The notes: generated from the letters alone by a model not told the origin. Positions 8,958 through 20,269 are shown, counted from the stretch's first letter. The stretch: DNA of 64,000 nucleotides from Stenotrophomonas maltophilia (GCF_002799245.1 NZ_NEQV01000002.1:806001-870000); one strand, 5' to 3'. Program-made: numbers and translations.

Positions 8958-9410
8958 TCAGCGTGCGTGTGGCTTCAGCCGCAGGTAAACCTGCTTGCGC
9001 ACCTGGGCGACCACCTCGCCGCTTTCGTCGACGACATCGTTGCTGAACCAGCGCAGCACCTTGTCACCGCCAGCCGCTTCGGTGCGCAGTTCAGCCAGCA
9101 GTGCATCGTCGATACGGAACGAGGTGCGCACCGTGCCCCGGCCAGGCTTGAGGAAATCGATCGCACCGGCCCGGTCCCACACGTAGTAGTCGCGGCCGAG
9201 GATATGCAGCAGGCCCAGCATCCAGAACGGATCGGTCATCGCGAACAGGCTGCCGCCGAAATGCGTGCCCACGTAATTGCGGTTCCAGGGCCGCAACCGC
9301 AGCTCCACGTCGATCTGCCGGTAATCGGGCGTGATCCGGGTGACGTGGATGCCGGTGAACAGGAACGGCGGCCAGAGGTTGATGCCGAAGCGGAACAGGC
9401 GGGCGTTCAT
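8958..9410 (-). CDS. DUF4442 hotdog-fold protein, putative thioesterase
   Basis: A 150-residue protein matching DUF4442, a hotdog-fold relative of acyl-CoA thioesterases. NYVGTHFGGSLFAMTDPFWM is the family's helix and catalytic-region signature, and SNDVVDESGEVVAQVRKQVYLR forms the closing strands. Thioesterase activity is inferred from the fold and is not shown. It is flanked on both sides by intergenic sequence and appears monocistronic. The ATG at 9410 fits the usual family N-terminus. Confidence 0.82.
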   Translation of the reverse strand: MNARLFRFGINLWPPFLFTGIHVTRITPDYRQIDVELRLRPWNRNYVGTHFGGSLFAMTDPFWMLGLLHILGRDYYVWDRAGAIDFLKPGRGTVRTSFRIDDALLAELRTEAAGGDKVLRWFSNDVVDESGEVVAQVRKQVYLRLKPHAR

Positions 9411-9470
9411 GCGGGTCCGGGACGCGAGGCGAGGTGCCCAGTCTAACCATTCGCATGCGTATGTTGCACC

Positions 9471-9505
9471 CCGGGCGTGTGTCCACGCGATTCGGCGTGG
9501 CCCGG
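9471..9505 (-). terminator. Two-part hairpin after the GGDEF gene
   Basis: An outer stem CCGGG/CCCGG encloses an inner stem CCACGC/GCGTGG, about 30 bp past the diguanylate cyclase stop codon in the direction of transcription. It lacks a U-run, so terminator function is only tentative. Confidence 0.35.
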
Positions 9506-9536
9506 CGAAACGTAGCGTCGAGCGTGCTGGACGGCC

Positions 9537-11159
9537 TCACGGGCCGTCGATCATGTACCCGTCGCGTCCGTTGGCCTTGGCCTGGTACAGGGCGGTGTCG
9601 GCGCCTTCCACGAAATGGTGCGGCTGCAGTTCGCCGTCGGGCACGCGGGTGAATACACCGATGGTGAGCGTGACGGCATCGTTGCTGCCATCGCCCGGCG
9701 CCGGCAATGCGCGCACGCAGGCAATCAGGTCCTCGATCACCTGGCGCGCGCCCTCGGCCGGGGTATCCGGCAGCACCAGCGCGAATTCGTCGCCACCGTA
9801 GCGCGCCGCCATGTCGCGCGGGCGGCGCGCATGGGCGCCGATCAGGCGGGCGACATCACGCAGCACGCGGTCGCCGACCTGGTGGCCGTGGCGGTCGTTG
9901 TGGCGCTTGAAGTGGTCGACGTCGATCAGCGCCAGGCTCAGTGGCTTGCCACTGCGCCGCGCAGCATCGCATTCCTGCTGCAGCGACTGCTCGAAGCGCA
10001 GGCGGTTGCCCAGGCCGGTGAGGGCATCGCGGTTGGCCTGGCGGTGCCAGGCCGAGATCCGCCACACCGCCCAGACCAGCAGTGCCAGCACCACGCCCAG
10101 CATCGCGCTGGCCGGCGCCCACCACAGGTCACCCGTGCGCAGCAGCAGCCAGCTCAGCAGGGGAGGCGCCGGCAGCGAACACAGCGCGGCGAGCCAGGGC
10201 AGCCGCAGGCCGAGCAGGATCACGCACAGTGCCACCAGCACGCCGCTGATGGCGTGCTGCCAGGCATGCGGCAACACATCGATCTGCTTGTGCTGCAGCA
10301 GCATCGAGGCGATGTTGGCCTGGTACTCGCTGCCGCTCATCCAGAACTCGCGGGTGGTCGGGGTCAGCAGGCGGGGTGCGATGCCGCTGGCGGTCATGCC
10401 GACCACGATGCGGCGGCCATGCAGCATCGCCATGTCCACGTGGCCATCGAGTACGTCCGCGTAGGACACCTGCGGCAGCCGCTCGGGTGGGCCGGCGTAG
10501 CGCACGCGGACGTAATCGTCGCGACGCCATTGATAGGGCGAGCCCAGTTCCGGGTCGGGATCGGGCAGGCCGCGTACCGCACCCGCAGGCAGGTTGGCCA
10601 GTGCCAGGCCCAGTGCCGGCCAATGCGGCTGGCCAATACCCGCGTGCAGATAGACGCCGCGGGCGACGCCATCGCCATCCACCTCGACATCGGTGTGGCC
10701 GATCGCGGCGGCACTGGTGGCGATCTGCGGGATCGGCAGCATTTCCTCGGCCATGCGGTCGCCGGCCGCAGGTGCGGCCAGCACCGGCAGCACTACCCGG
10801 CCATTGCGTCGGATGGCGGCCGCCAGCTCATCATCCTGGCGGCTGTCGCGACGATCGGGTTCGGACAGCATCAGGTCCAGCGCGATGCGTTCGGCGCCGG
10901 CATCGGTCAGGCGGTCCAGCAGGCGTGCGTGCACCGAGCGCGGCCAGGGCCACTGGCCGATGCGCTGCAGGCTGCCTTCGTCGATGGCCACGATCAGCAC
11001 GCTGGGGTCGGGGCGGTAATCCCAGTTGCCGACCAGCGCGTCATAGGCTGCCTCGTCCTGCCGCCACAGCCACTGCCCATGGCTGGCCAGGATGGTCAGC
11101 ACGCCGGCCAGCAGGGCCAGCAGGATCCGCTTCGACCATGGCAGCGGCGAGCGCCTCAC
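9537..11159 (-). CDS. CHASE2-GGDEF diguanylate cyclase
   Basis: A 540-residue membrane sensor predicted to make cyclic di-GMP. An N-terminal transmembrane helix (about residues 10-25) is followed by a periplasmic CHASE2 domain (VLIVAIDEGSLQRIGQWPWPR onward, to about 290), three membrane segments (about 300-370), then a GGDEF domain. The catalytic motif GGDEF is intact at 455-459, and RPRD five residues upstream of it is a standard inhibitory I-site (RxxD). The GTG start at 11159 overlaps the TGA of the LysM-FecR gene (GTGA). This overlap selects the start over a spurious longer frame that would lie inside the upstream gene. Confidence 0.9.
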   Translation of the reverse strand: MRRSPLPWSKRILLALLAGVLTILASHGQWLWRQDEAAYDALVGNWDYRPDPSVLIVAIDEGSLQRIGQWPWPRSVHARLLDRLTDAGAERIALDLMLSEPDRRDSRQDDELAAAIRRNGRVVLPVLAAPAAGDRMAEEMLPIPQIATSAAAIGHTDVEVDGDGVARGVYLHAGIGQPHWPALGLALANLPAGAVRGLPDPDPELGSPYQWRRDDYVRVRYAGPPERLPQVSYADVLDGHVDMAMLHGRRIVVGMTASGIAPRLLTPTTREFWMSGSEYQANIASMLLQHKQIDVLPHAWQHAISGVLVALCVILLGLRLPWLAALCSLPAPPLLSWLLLRTGDLWWAPASAMLGVVLALLVWAVWRISAWHRQANRDALTGLGNRLRFEQSLQQECDAARRSGKPLSLALIDVDHFKRHNDRHGHQVGDRVLRDVARLIGAHARRPRDMAARYGGDEFALVLPDTPAEGARQVIEDLIACVRALPAPGDGSNDAVTLTIGVFTRVPDGELQPHHFVEGADTALYQAKANGRDGYMIDGP

Positions 11160-12781
11160 AACAACAGCCAGAGCAGCAGGGCACCGCCACCGGCGCTGTA
11201 GCACAGGCGGCACGGCAGGGGGATCTGCTGGGCAGGGGAAAATTCGCCGGCGTGGCCGTCGTCGTCGATGTACTGCACGCGCACGTGCAGGGTGCCGCTC
11301 CACGGGCGCTTGAAGCTCACCTGCGGCTCGGCCACGGTTTCGTCGACCAGCGGCGTCTTGAAGTCCCCGCGGCGATCCACCTGCACCCGGTAGCGCTGGC
11401 CTTCGCTGCCGGCCTGCCAGCGCAGCGTCAGCTCGCCGTGTGCGGCCTCGGGCGGTTGCAGCGCCGGGTCCACCGGCTCGTTGCTCAGCTGTAGCGGCAG
11501 CGCCTGACCGTAGCGGCCCTGGTGGCCTTCGCCATCGCGCGACGCCACGCGCCAGTAGTACTGGCCGGGCGGCAGCGGTTGCGCCAGGCGCAGGTCGGTC
11601 GCATGGGTGGCCTGCTCCTGCAGGGGTTGCCGGAAGCTGGGTTCGGCGGCGATCTGCAGCACGCTGCTGCGCGCACCGGGGGCCTGGCTCCAGCGGAAAC
11701 GCGGGCGGTCGCTGTTGATTGTCTGCCCATGCAGCGGCGATACGGTCAGCGGCGGTGGTGGCTGGTCACTGAGCTCGAAATCGGCGCTGGCATCCAGGCC
11801 TTCGATGCCCTGGGCATCGACCGCGCGCAACAGGATGCGCAGCTGGCCGGGCGGCAGGTCGCCGATCGCCAGCCGGGTGTCGGCGGTGGTGGCGGCGAAC
11901 AGCAGGATCTCCGGGGTTGCCGCCTGCACCACTTCCACCCGGTAGTGGTCGGCGCCATTGACCGGTTCCCAGGCCAGTACGGTCGGCAGCGGCGCCAGGC
12001 GCAGCTCGTCATTGCGCAGCGCCGGCGCCGGCAGCAGTGCGGAGACCGCGGCGGGGGCTGCGTCGGCACTGCTGCTGCGGGTGGCCTGGCCCGGCCGGAC
12101 CAGGCGCTGGCCATGGGGGTTGCCGACCTGCACCTTGCCCTGCAGGACCTCGGTGGCACCGACGTGTCCGGTGTCTCCGGCGCTGACCCGGAACACCGTG
12201 CCGCGCACGCTGCTGGTCGCGGTGGGCGCATCGATGATGTAGCGCGAGGCAGGACCGCGCGCCGGCGTCACCCGGTTGCTGGCACGCCCCTGCTGCAGTC
12301 GCAGGCGGGTGTCGACCATGCCGGTGTGGCCGTAGCGGCTCAGCTGGTCCAGGCGCAGGCGCGAGTATTCGCGCAGCTGCAGGCGCGAGGCATCGGCGAA
12401 CTCCAGAGTGATGCTGGAATCGCCCTCGGTTTCCACGGTGTCACCGATATGCAGCTGCTCGCCGGCCTGGAGGGCGCGGGTCGCGGTGCCATCGGCACCG
12501 GCCAGTTCGACCTTGCCGCGCACGGACAGCACCCGTGCCGGCGCCGGCTCGGTGCGCAGCCAGCTGATCGGGAAGCGCAACAGCTGGCCCGGCGGCAATT
12601 GATACGGGTTGTCGATGCGGTTGTGCTGCTGCAGCTGCTGCCAGCGTACCGAAGGCTTCAGGTACAGCCCGCCCAGGTCCCACAGGGTGTCGCCGGACCG
12701 GACCCGGTAGTTCCAGTCCTGGGCGCCGGCGATGGCGGGCAGCAGGAAGAGGGCGCAGAGCAGGGCGCCCGATAAACGCAT
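11156..12781 (-). CDS. LysM-FecR domain secreted protein
   Basis: A 541-residue exported protein. A signal peptide (residues 1-20) is followed by LysM-like sequence (YRVRSGDTLWDLGGLYLKPS, about 24-70), a FecR domain (about 85-200, including SVRGTVFRVSAGD), and a C-terminal region with repeated beta-sandwich modules recognisable from TVSPLHGQTINSDRPRFRW and YYWRVASRDGEGHQGRYG. It ends in a short hydrophobic tail. LysM suggests peptidoglycan attachment and FecR domains often bind periplasmic partners. Tight coupling to the CHASE2 cyclase suggests it delivers that sensor's input; this is inference. The ATG at 12781 gives a clean signal peptide but has no strong ribosome site. A GTG about 13 codons upstream is possible. 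Confidence 0.85.
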   Translation of the reverse strand: MRLSGALLCALFLLPAIAGAQDWNYRVRSGDTLWDLGGLYLKPSVRWQQLQQHNRIDNPYQLPPGQLLRFPISWLRTEPAPARVLSVRGKVELAGADGTATRALQAGEQLHIGDTVETEGDSSITLEFADASRLQLREYSRLRLDQLSRYGHTGMVDTRLRLQQGRASNRVTPARGPASRYIIDAPTATSSVRGTVFRVSAGDTGHVGATEVLQGKVQVGNPHGQRLVRPGQATRSSSADAAPAAVSALLPAPALRNDELRLAPLPTVLAWEPVNGADHYRVEVVQAATPEILLFAATTADTRLAIGDLPPGQLRILLRAVDAQGIEGLDASADFELSDQPPPPLTVSPLHGQTINSDRPRFRWSQAPGARSSVLQIAAEPSFRQPLQEQATHATDLRLAQPLPPGQYYWRVASRDGEGHQGRYGQALPLQLSNEPVDPALQPPEAAHGELTLRWQAGSEGQRYRVQVDRRGDFKTPLVDETVAEPQVSFKRPWSGTLHVRVQYIDDDGHAGEFSPAQQIPLPCRLCYSAGGGALLLWLLL

Positions 12782-12940
12782 GGCGAACGACAGAGAGCGG
12801 ACGACGGTCACAGTTTGCAATCCCGGCAATGCGGGGGTGCAGCTGCAAGACCCCATGGCCCCGACCTCATCCCCCCGAACGGATCGTGGCGACCGCATGG
12901 CCGCCAGCGCGCGCATTATTGCCCGCGTTCAGTGCAGGGA

Positions 12941-12969
12941 TTCTGAACGGAGCGGGCTCCCGTTCAGAA
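12941..12969 (-). terminator. Hairpin containing the cnoX stop codon
   Basis: The inverted repeat TTCTGAACGG...CCGTTCAGAA, extended inward by AGC/GCT with one bulge, encloses the cnoX TGA at 12966-12964. The last sense codons and stop codon therefore sit inside the 3' stem. No U-run follows. Confidence 0.55.
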
Positions 12970-13821
12970 CAGCAGCGACGCCATCCTGCGGCGGTACTGG
13001 CCAACCAGGTCCTCGTCGGAGATCACATTAAAGGCGTCGATCAGGGCCTTGCGCGGCAGCCCTTCCTCGAACCCACGGTCGATCCGCAGCATTTCCAGGA
13101 ACTGGGCCAGCGCGGCCTCGTCATGGCCGCCGAGCAGCAGCTGCACGCCGCGCAGGTGGCGGGCCTTGAGGTCCTTGCCATCGGCCGCGATGCGTGCCTC
13201 CAGTACCTCGGCCGCCGGGGCATTCTTCAGTGCGGCGGCGAAGGCCAGGCGGGCGCGGGCACGCACGGCGCGGTCGTCGGTGGCCAGATTGGCCGGCAGG
13301 CCGTCGATCAGGGTACCGGCTTCGTCCACGCCACCGATCTGCAGCAGGGCCAGGGCCAGGTCGAGCTTCAGCTCATCCTTGTCCGGCTCGGCGGCGATCT
13401 GTGCGCGCAGCACGTCGACCTGCGCCTGCGGGTCCAGCGGGGCGTCATCTTCGGGAGCGGTGTCGCCGACATCGGCCGGCACGATGCCGTGCTGGGCCAG
13501 GAACTCACGCAGCTGGCCTTCCGGGATGGCGCCGGGGAAGCCGTCCACCAGCTGGCCGCCCTTGACCAGGAACACGGTCGGTACCGAGCGGATCTGGAAG
13601 GCCGCAGCGATCTGCTGTTCCTTGTCGACATCGACCTTGGCCAGCTCGAAGGCACCGTTGTACTCGGCCGCCAGCTTTTCCAGCATCGGGCCCAGGGTCT
13701 TGCACGGCCCGCACCAGGTGGCCCAGAAGTCGACCAGCACCGGCGTCTGCAGCGACTTCTGCAGGACTTCGGCCTCGAAGGTCGCAGTGGTGGCGTCGAA
13801 TACGTAGGTCGTCTCGGTCAT
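12964..13821 (-). CDS. cnoX: Chaperone-thioredoxin CnoX/YbbN-type
   Basis: A 285-residue cytoplasmic protein: an N-terminal thioredoxin domain (about 1-110) with an intact W36-CGPC-40 redox motif, then a helical TPR-like region (about 135-285). This is the CnoX/YbbN architecture, which holds oxidatively stressed clients for transfer to GroEL or DnaK. E. coli CnoX has SxxC rather than CxxC, so this protein may also be an active oxidoreductase, as reported for some homologues. The start is ATG 13821 or ATG 13842 (seven residues longer); neither has a clear ribosome site. The stop codon lies in a hairpin. Confidence 0.88.
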   Translation of the reverse strand: MTETTYVFDATTATFEAEVLQKSLQTPVLVDFWATWCGPCKTLGPMLEKLAAEYNGAFELAKVDVDKEQQIAAAFQIRSVPTVFLVKGGQLVDGFPGAIPEGQLREFLAQHGIVPADVGDTAPEDDAPLDPQAQVDVLRAQIAAEPDKDELKLDLALALLQIGGVDEAGTLIDGLPANLATDDRAVRARARLAFAAALKNAPAAEVLEARIAADGKDLKARHLRGVQLLLGGHDEAALAQFLEMLRIDRGFEEGLPRKALIDAFNVISDEDLVGQYRRRMASLLF

Positions 13822-13989
13822 GGGGGAGGCATCGCTTGGCATCTGGAGACCGATTCTATGGTGACGATCGACGCCGGTCTCAACCCTGCCATCACGCAAC
13901 GGGCCTCATCGGGGTGTGTTGCCGCTTGGCGCATCGCGCCGCTGCCGTGACAATGCTGTGGTCCATTCCTTTCCGGGTGATTGCGCGCA

Positions 13990-14589
13990 ATGTCCGTGGT
14001 CCGGCTTGATCGTTGGTTGGGGCTGCTTGCTGCAGTCGTGTTCGTGCTGGCCGTGGCCGGCTTCGGTGCCGGCCTGGAGGGCTATGCGCAGGCCCGCCAC
14101 CCGGTGGCGCTGCTGGGCGCGCGCGGTGTGCCGCATGCGCTGGCCTTCAACCTGCTTGGTTTCGTGCTGCCCGGTGTGCTGGCCGTGGGGGTGGCTGAGC
14201 GCCTGCGTCGCCGCCTGCCCGCCACCGCCGGCTGGGCACCACGGGTCGGCAGCCAGATGCTGCTCGTGGCCGGCCTGGCCTTTGCTGCGATGGGGCTTCT
14301 GCCTCTGGACGTGGACGACCTGCATGGGCCGGCCAGCCAGCTGCATGCCAGTGCCTGGATGATCTGGGTGCTGGGGTTTGTCGCCGGGACCCTGTTGCTG
14401 GGCACGTCGCAGTTGCGCCAGGCGCAGGGTCGCGCCCTGGGCGGGCTGGCCCTGGGCTGTGGCGTGCTGGCCGCGCTGGCGGCGTTTGCGCTGCAGGGTG
14501 TACTGCCGGCGCCGCTGGCACAACGGCTGGCATTCGCCTGCTGGGCGGTCTGGCTGGTGGCCGTACTGCCGCTGTCGCGCCCACGCTGA
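13990..14589 (+). CDS. DUF998 membrane protein
   Basis: A 199-residue integral membrane protein with about six hydrophobic segments, matching DUF998, whose function is unknown. Motifs include a loop LPLDVDDLHGPASQLHASAWM, typical of the family's conserved His/Asp loop. ATG 13990 is used; a TTG three codons upstream is in frame. It is transcribed away from cnoX and toward leuS, about 105 bp before leuS, so co-transcription with leuS is possible but not shown. Confidence 0.8.
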   Translation: MSVVRLDRWLGLLAAVVFVLAVAGFGAGLEGYAQARHPVALLGARGVPHALAFNLLGFVLPGVLAVGVAERLRRRLPATAGWAPRVGSQMLLVAGLAFAAMGLLPLDVDDLHGPASQLHASAWMIWVLGFVAGTLLLGTSQLRQAQGRALGGLALGCGVLAALAAFALQGVLPAPLAQRLAFACWAVWLVAVLPLSRPR

Positions 14590-17337
<2,748 letters not shown>

Positions 17338-17346
17338 TGTACCCCG

Positions 17347-17373
17347 CACCGGCCACCCGCGTGGTGGCCGGTG
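17347..17373 (+). terminator. Hairpin between leuS and lptE
   Basis: A perfect 10-bp stem CACCGGCCAC/GTGGCCGGTG with a 7-nt loop begins 10 bp past leuS, followed by CCTTTCC. An outer pair ATGTACCC (17337-17344) / GGGTACAT (17394-17401) brackets it. It may attenuate read-through from leuS into lptE. Confidence 0.5.
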
Positions 17374-17474
17374 CCTTTCCAGAAGCAGGGCCGGGTACAT
17401 GATGGCCCTGCATTCACGCGGCTTCGGGCACGCTGTGTGTTGCCGTGATCGCCCGGCTCCGCCAGACTGTCTCC

Positions 17475-18059
17475 ATGACCCGAATCCTGCTTGCCCTCGT
17501 TCTTGTCCTCGGCCTTGCCGGCTGCGGCTTCCATCTGCGCAACAAGCTGATGCTGCCGACCGACACCGCCCCGGTGAAGGTGGTATCCACCGCCCCGTAC
17601 AGTGAACTGGTCAAGCTGCTCAACCGCAGCCTGCTGGCTTCCGGTGCCAAGCTGGCCGATGAGGACAGCAAGGAACCCAGTGCCCAGCTGCAGGTGCTGT
17701 CCGAGCGCTGGGGTGACCTGCCGATTGCCATCGACTCGCAGGGCCGTGCACAGGAATACAGCCTGCGCTACGCCGTGATCTTCCTCTTCCGCCGCGAAGA
17801 TGGCAGCGAACTGGTGCCGCAGCAGGTGATCGAACTGTCGCGCGATTACGTGTCGCCGCCGACCGACGCCACCGGTACCACCACCGAACGCGAAATCCTG
17901 GCCACGGAGTTGCGCCGGGAAATGTCCGCCTCGATCATCCGTCGTATCGACAGCGTGGTCCGCGCCGAGATCGAGAAGGGTGGCAGCCTGTCCGCGCCGA
18001 AGGCCAAGCCGATCGAGGGTGCGGTGCCGGCCGGGCCGGCCGCCGCCGTCAAGCACTGA
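17475..18059 (+). CDS. lptE: LPS-assembly lipoprotein LptE
   Basis: A 194-residue outer-membrane lipoprotein that plugs the LptD barrel and helps insert lipopolysaccharide into the outer leaflet. The signal sequence ends in lipobox L-A-G-C (Cys about residue 16). CGFHLRNK directly after the lipid-bearing Cys and the following beta-alpha core match the LptE/RlpB family. The Ala/Pro/Lys-rich C-terminal tail is lineage-typical. The start ATG 17475 places the lipobox correctly; an in-frame extension upstream would not. It is in the same order as in E. coli (leuS-lptE-holA), with holA starting 12 bp downstream. Confidence 0.93.
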   Translation: MTRILLALVLVLGLAGCGFHLRNKLMLPTDTAPVKVVSTAPYSELVKLLNRSLLASGAKLADEDSKEPSAQLQVLSERWGDLPIAIDSQGRAQEYSLRYAVIFLFRREDGSELVPQQVIELSRDYVSPPTDATGTTTEREILATELRREMSASIIRRIDSVVRAEIEKGGSLSAPKAKPIEGAVPAGPAAAVKH

Positions 18060-18071
18060 GCGGCAGCGACG

Positions 18072-19109
18072 ATGGAACTGCGTCCGGAGCAGCTGGCCAG
18101 CCAGGGCGCTGACACCCCGTTGGCGCCGGTGTACCTGATCGCAGGCCCGGAAACCCTGCGCGTGCTGGAGGCGGCCGATGCCATCCGCGCGCGTGCGCGC
18201 GCCTCGGGCATCGGCGAGCGCGAAGTGTTCGACGCCGATGGCCGTGATTTCGACTGGAACCAGCTCGACGCCAGCTTCAATGCACCCAGCCTGTTCAGCG
18301 CCCGCCGCCTGGTCGAGGTGCGCCTGCCCAGCGGCAAGCCGGGCAAGGATGGCGCCGAGGTGATCAGCCAGTTCTGCGCCAACCCGGCGCCGGACGTGGT
18401 GCTGATGATCACCGCCAATGAATGGAGCAAGGCCCATCAGGGCAAGTGGGCCGAGGCGGTCAGCCGTATCGGCGTGCTGTCGGTGGCATGGGCGATCAAG
18501 CCGCACGAACTGCCGGACTGGATCGAGCGCCGCCTGCGCAGCAAGGGCCTGCGTGCCGACCCGGCCGCCGTGCAGCGCCTGGCCGAGCGGGTGGAGGGCA
18601 ACCTGCTGGCGGCCGCCCAGGAAATCGACAAACTGGCGCTGTTGGCCGATGGCCAGCCGCTGGATGTGGAGCGGATGGAGTCGCTGGTGGCTGACGCTGC
18701 CCGCTACGACGTGTTCCGGCTGGTGGAGGCGACGTTCTCCGGCCAGCCGCCGGCCGTGCTGCGCATGCTGGCCGGCCTGCGTGGCGAGGGCGAGGCAGTG
18801 GCGGCGCTGATGCCGATCGTGATCCGCGAACTGCTGGCTGGTGCCGGCCTGGCCCGCGTGCAGGCCCGTGGCGGCAACCTGGCTGCCGAAATGAAATCGC
18901 GTGGCATCTGGGAATCGCGGCAGGCGCCTTACAAGCGCGCGCTGCAGCGGCACCCGGAAGGCAAGCGCTGGGAACGCTTCGTGGCCGAAGCCGGCCTGGT
19001 CGACCGCATCGCCAAGGGGCGCGCCGACGGTGATGCCTGGCTGGCGCTGGAGCGCCTGCTGGTGGCCGTGGCCGAACCGCGTGCCGTGCGCCTGCTGGCA
19101 CGGGCCTGA
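18072..19109 (+). CDS. holA: DNA polymerase III subunit delta
   Basis: A 345-residue clamp-loader subunit that opens the beta sliding clamp. The N-terminal YLIAGPETLRVLEAADAIR region is the family signature, and the following AAA+-like domain lacks Walker motifs, as is normal for delta. EGNLLAAAQEIDKLALLADG is also characteristic. Length matches the family (E. coli HolA has 343). It is tightly packed: lptE ends 12 bp before it and nadD starts 3 bp after it. Confidence 0.95.
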   Translation: MELRPEQLASQGADTPLAPVYLIAGPETLRVLEAADAIRARARASGIGEREVFDADGRDFDWNQLDASFNAPSLFSARRLVEVRLPSGKPGKDGAEVISQFCANPAPDVVLMITANEWSKAHQGKWAEAVSRIGVLSVAWAIKPHELPDWIERRLRSKGLRADPAAVQRLAERVEGNLLAAAQEIDKLALLADGQPLDVERMESLVADAARYDVFRLVEATFSGQPPAVLRMLAGLRGEGEAVAALMPIVIRELLAGAGLARVQARGGNLAAEMKSRGIWESRQAPYKRALQRHPEGKRWERFVAEAGLVDRIAKGRADGDAWLALERLLVAVAEPRAVRLLARA

Positions 19110-19112
19110 GTG

Positions 19113-19778
19113 ATGAGCCTGCGGATCTATTACGGGGGCACCTTCGATCCGGTGCACCTGGGGCATCTGGCGATCGCGCGGGCTGCCCGTGACGAACTGC
19201 AGGTCGCCGTGCGCATGTTGCCGGCGGGCGATCCGCCACATCGTTCGGTACCCGGTGCCACCGCCGAGCAGCGCTGCACCATGCTGTCGCTGGCCATCGG
19301 CGACGAGCCGGGGCTGCTGCTGGACCGCCGCGAACTGGACCGTGCCACCCGCTATCCCGGTCGTCCTTCCTACACCGTCGATACCCTGCGCGAGCTGCGT
19401 GGCGAGCTGGGCCCGAGCCGGCCGCTGGCCTGGCTGGTGGGCGCCGACAGCCTGCTGGGCCTGTCCGGCTGGCACGAATGGGAGGCCCTGTTCGGGCTGG
19501 CCCATTTCGTGGTGGCCGAACGGCCGGGCAGTCCGTTGCAGGCGTCGATCGACGGTGAACTGGGGCGTGCCCTGCAAGGGCGCTGGGCCGACAACGAGCA
19601 GGCCCTGTTCGCCAGCCCGGCCGGGCGCATCCTGCGCCTGCACCACCCGCTGCGCGAGGAATCGGCCAGCGCCGTGCGCTCGCAGATCGCTGCCGGTGGT
19701 CCCTGGCGTGCCCTGCTGCCACCGGCCGTGGCCGACTATGTCGCTGCACACGGGCTGTACCGCCCGGCCACAGCGTGA
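19113..19778 (+). CDS. nadD: Nicotinate-nucleotide adenylyltransferase
   Basis: A 221-residue enzyme joining ATP and nicotinate mononucleotide to give deamido-NAD, an essential step of NAD synthesis. GGTFDPVHLGHLAIAR near the N-terminus is the nucleotidyltransferase GxFDPxHxGH motif. LVGADSLLGLSGWHEWEAL and the C-terminal ESASAVRSQIAAG (the ISxT/S-type second motif) complete the active site. The ATG at 19113 is favoured over the GTG directly before it; holA ends at 19109. An 18-bp palindrome follows the stop codon immediately. Confidence 0.95.
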   Translation: MSLRIYYGGTFDPVHLGHLAIARAARDELQVAVRMLPAGDPPHRSVPGATAEQRCTMLSLAIGDEPGLLLDRRELDRATRYPGRPSYTVDTLRELRGELGPSRPLAWLVGADSLLGLSGWHEWEALFGLAHFVVAERPGSPLQASIDGELGRALQGRWADNEQALFASPAGRILRLHHPLREESASAVRSQIAAGGPWRALLPPAVADYVAAHGLYRPATA

Positions 19779-19807
19779 ATGGCGCGGCCGCGCCATCCCC
19801 GTATAAT
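19779..19807 (+). promoter_or_regulatory. Palindrome plus -10 box upstream of rsfS
   Basis: A perfect 18-bp palindrome, ATGGCGCGGCCGCGCCAT (19779-19796), begins at the base after the nadD stop codon. A consensus -10 hexamer TATAAT follows at 19802-19807, 29 bp before the rsfS start. No clear -35 box is present because the palindrome occupies that place. rsfS probably has its own promoter, and the palindrome could be a regulator site or a hairpin ending nadD. Confidence 0.5.
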
Positions 19808-19836
19808 CGCCCCCACGTTTATCGAGTCGATCCACT

Positions 19837-20247
19837 TTGAGCAACCAGACCCAGCCCCAGACCATCAAGGTCGATCTGCCCAGCCCGCCGCCGTCCGTGC
19901 CGGAACTGCTGGCCAGCGTCCGCCAAGCCACCGAAGACCTGAAGGCCAAGGACCTGGTCGAGATCGACGTGCGCGGCCGGTCCAGCGTTGCCGACTACAT
20001 GATCGTCGTGTCGGGCACCTCGACCCGCCATGTCAAGTCGATCGCCGATGAAGTCGTGCGCTTCGCCAAGAACATCGATGTGATGCCGCTGGGTGTTGAA
20101 GGCGAGCGCGAAGCCGAGTGGGTGCTGGTTGATCTGGGCGACGTGATCGTCCACGTGATGCTGCCGCGCGTGCGTGAGTTCTACGCTCTCGAGCGCCTGT
20201 GGACCGTCGGCGACCAGCCGCCGTCCAGCGACGACGAAGTGGCCTGA
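19837..20247 (+). CDS. rsfS: Ribosome silencing factor RsfS
   Basis: A 136-residue protein that binds ribosomal protein uL14 on the 50S subunit and blocks subunit joining when nutrients are scarce. DLVEIDVRGRSSVADYMIVVSG and WVLVDLGDVIVHVMLPRVREFYALERLW are the classical RsfS/Iojap signatures. The start is TTG at 19837, which fits the family N-terminus; no ATG lies in frame before the conserved domain. It is preceded by a consensus -10 box and shares the E. coli order with rlmH. Confidence 0.93.
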   Translation: MSNQTQPQTIKVDLPSPPPSVPELLASVRQATEDLKAKDLVEIDVRGRSSVADYMIVVSGTSTRHVKSIADEVVRFAKNIDVMPLGVEGEREAEWVLVDLGDVIVHVMLPRVREFYALERLWTVGDQPPSSDDEVA

Positions 20248-20269
20248 GCCACACGTTGACGCATCCCTT

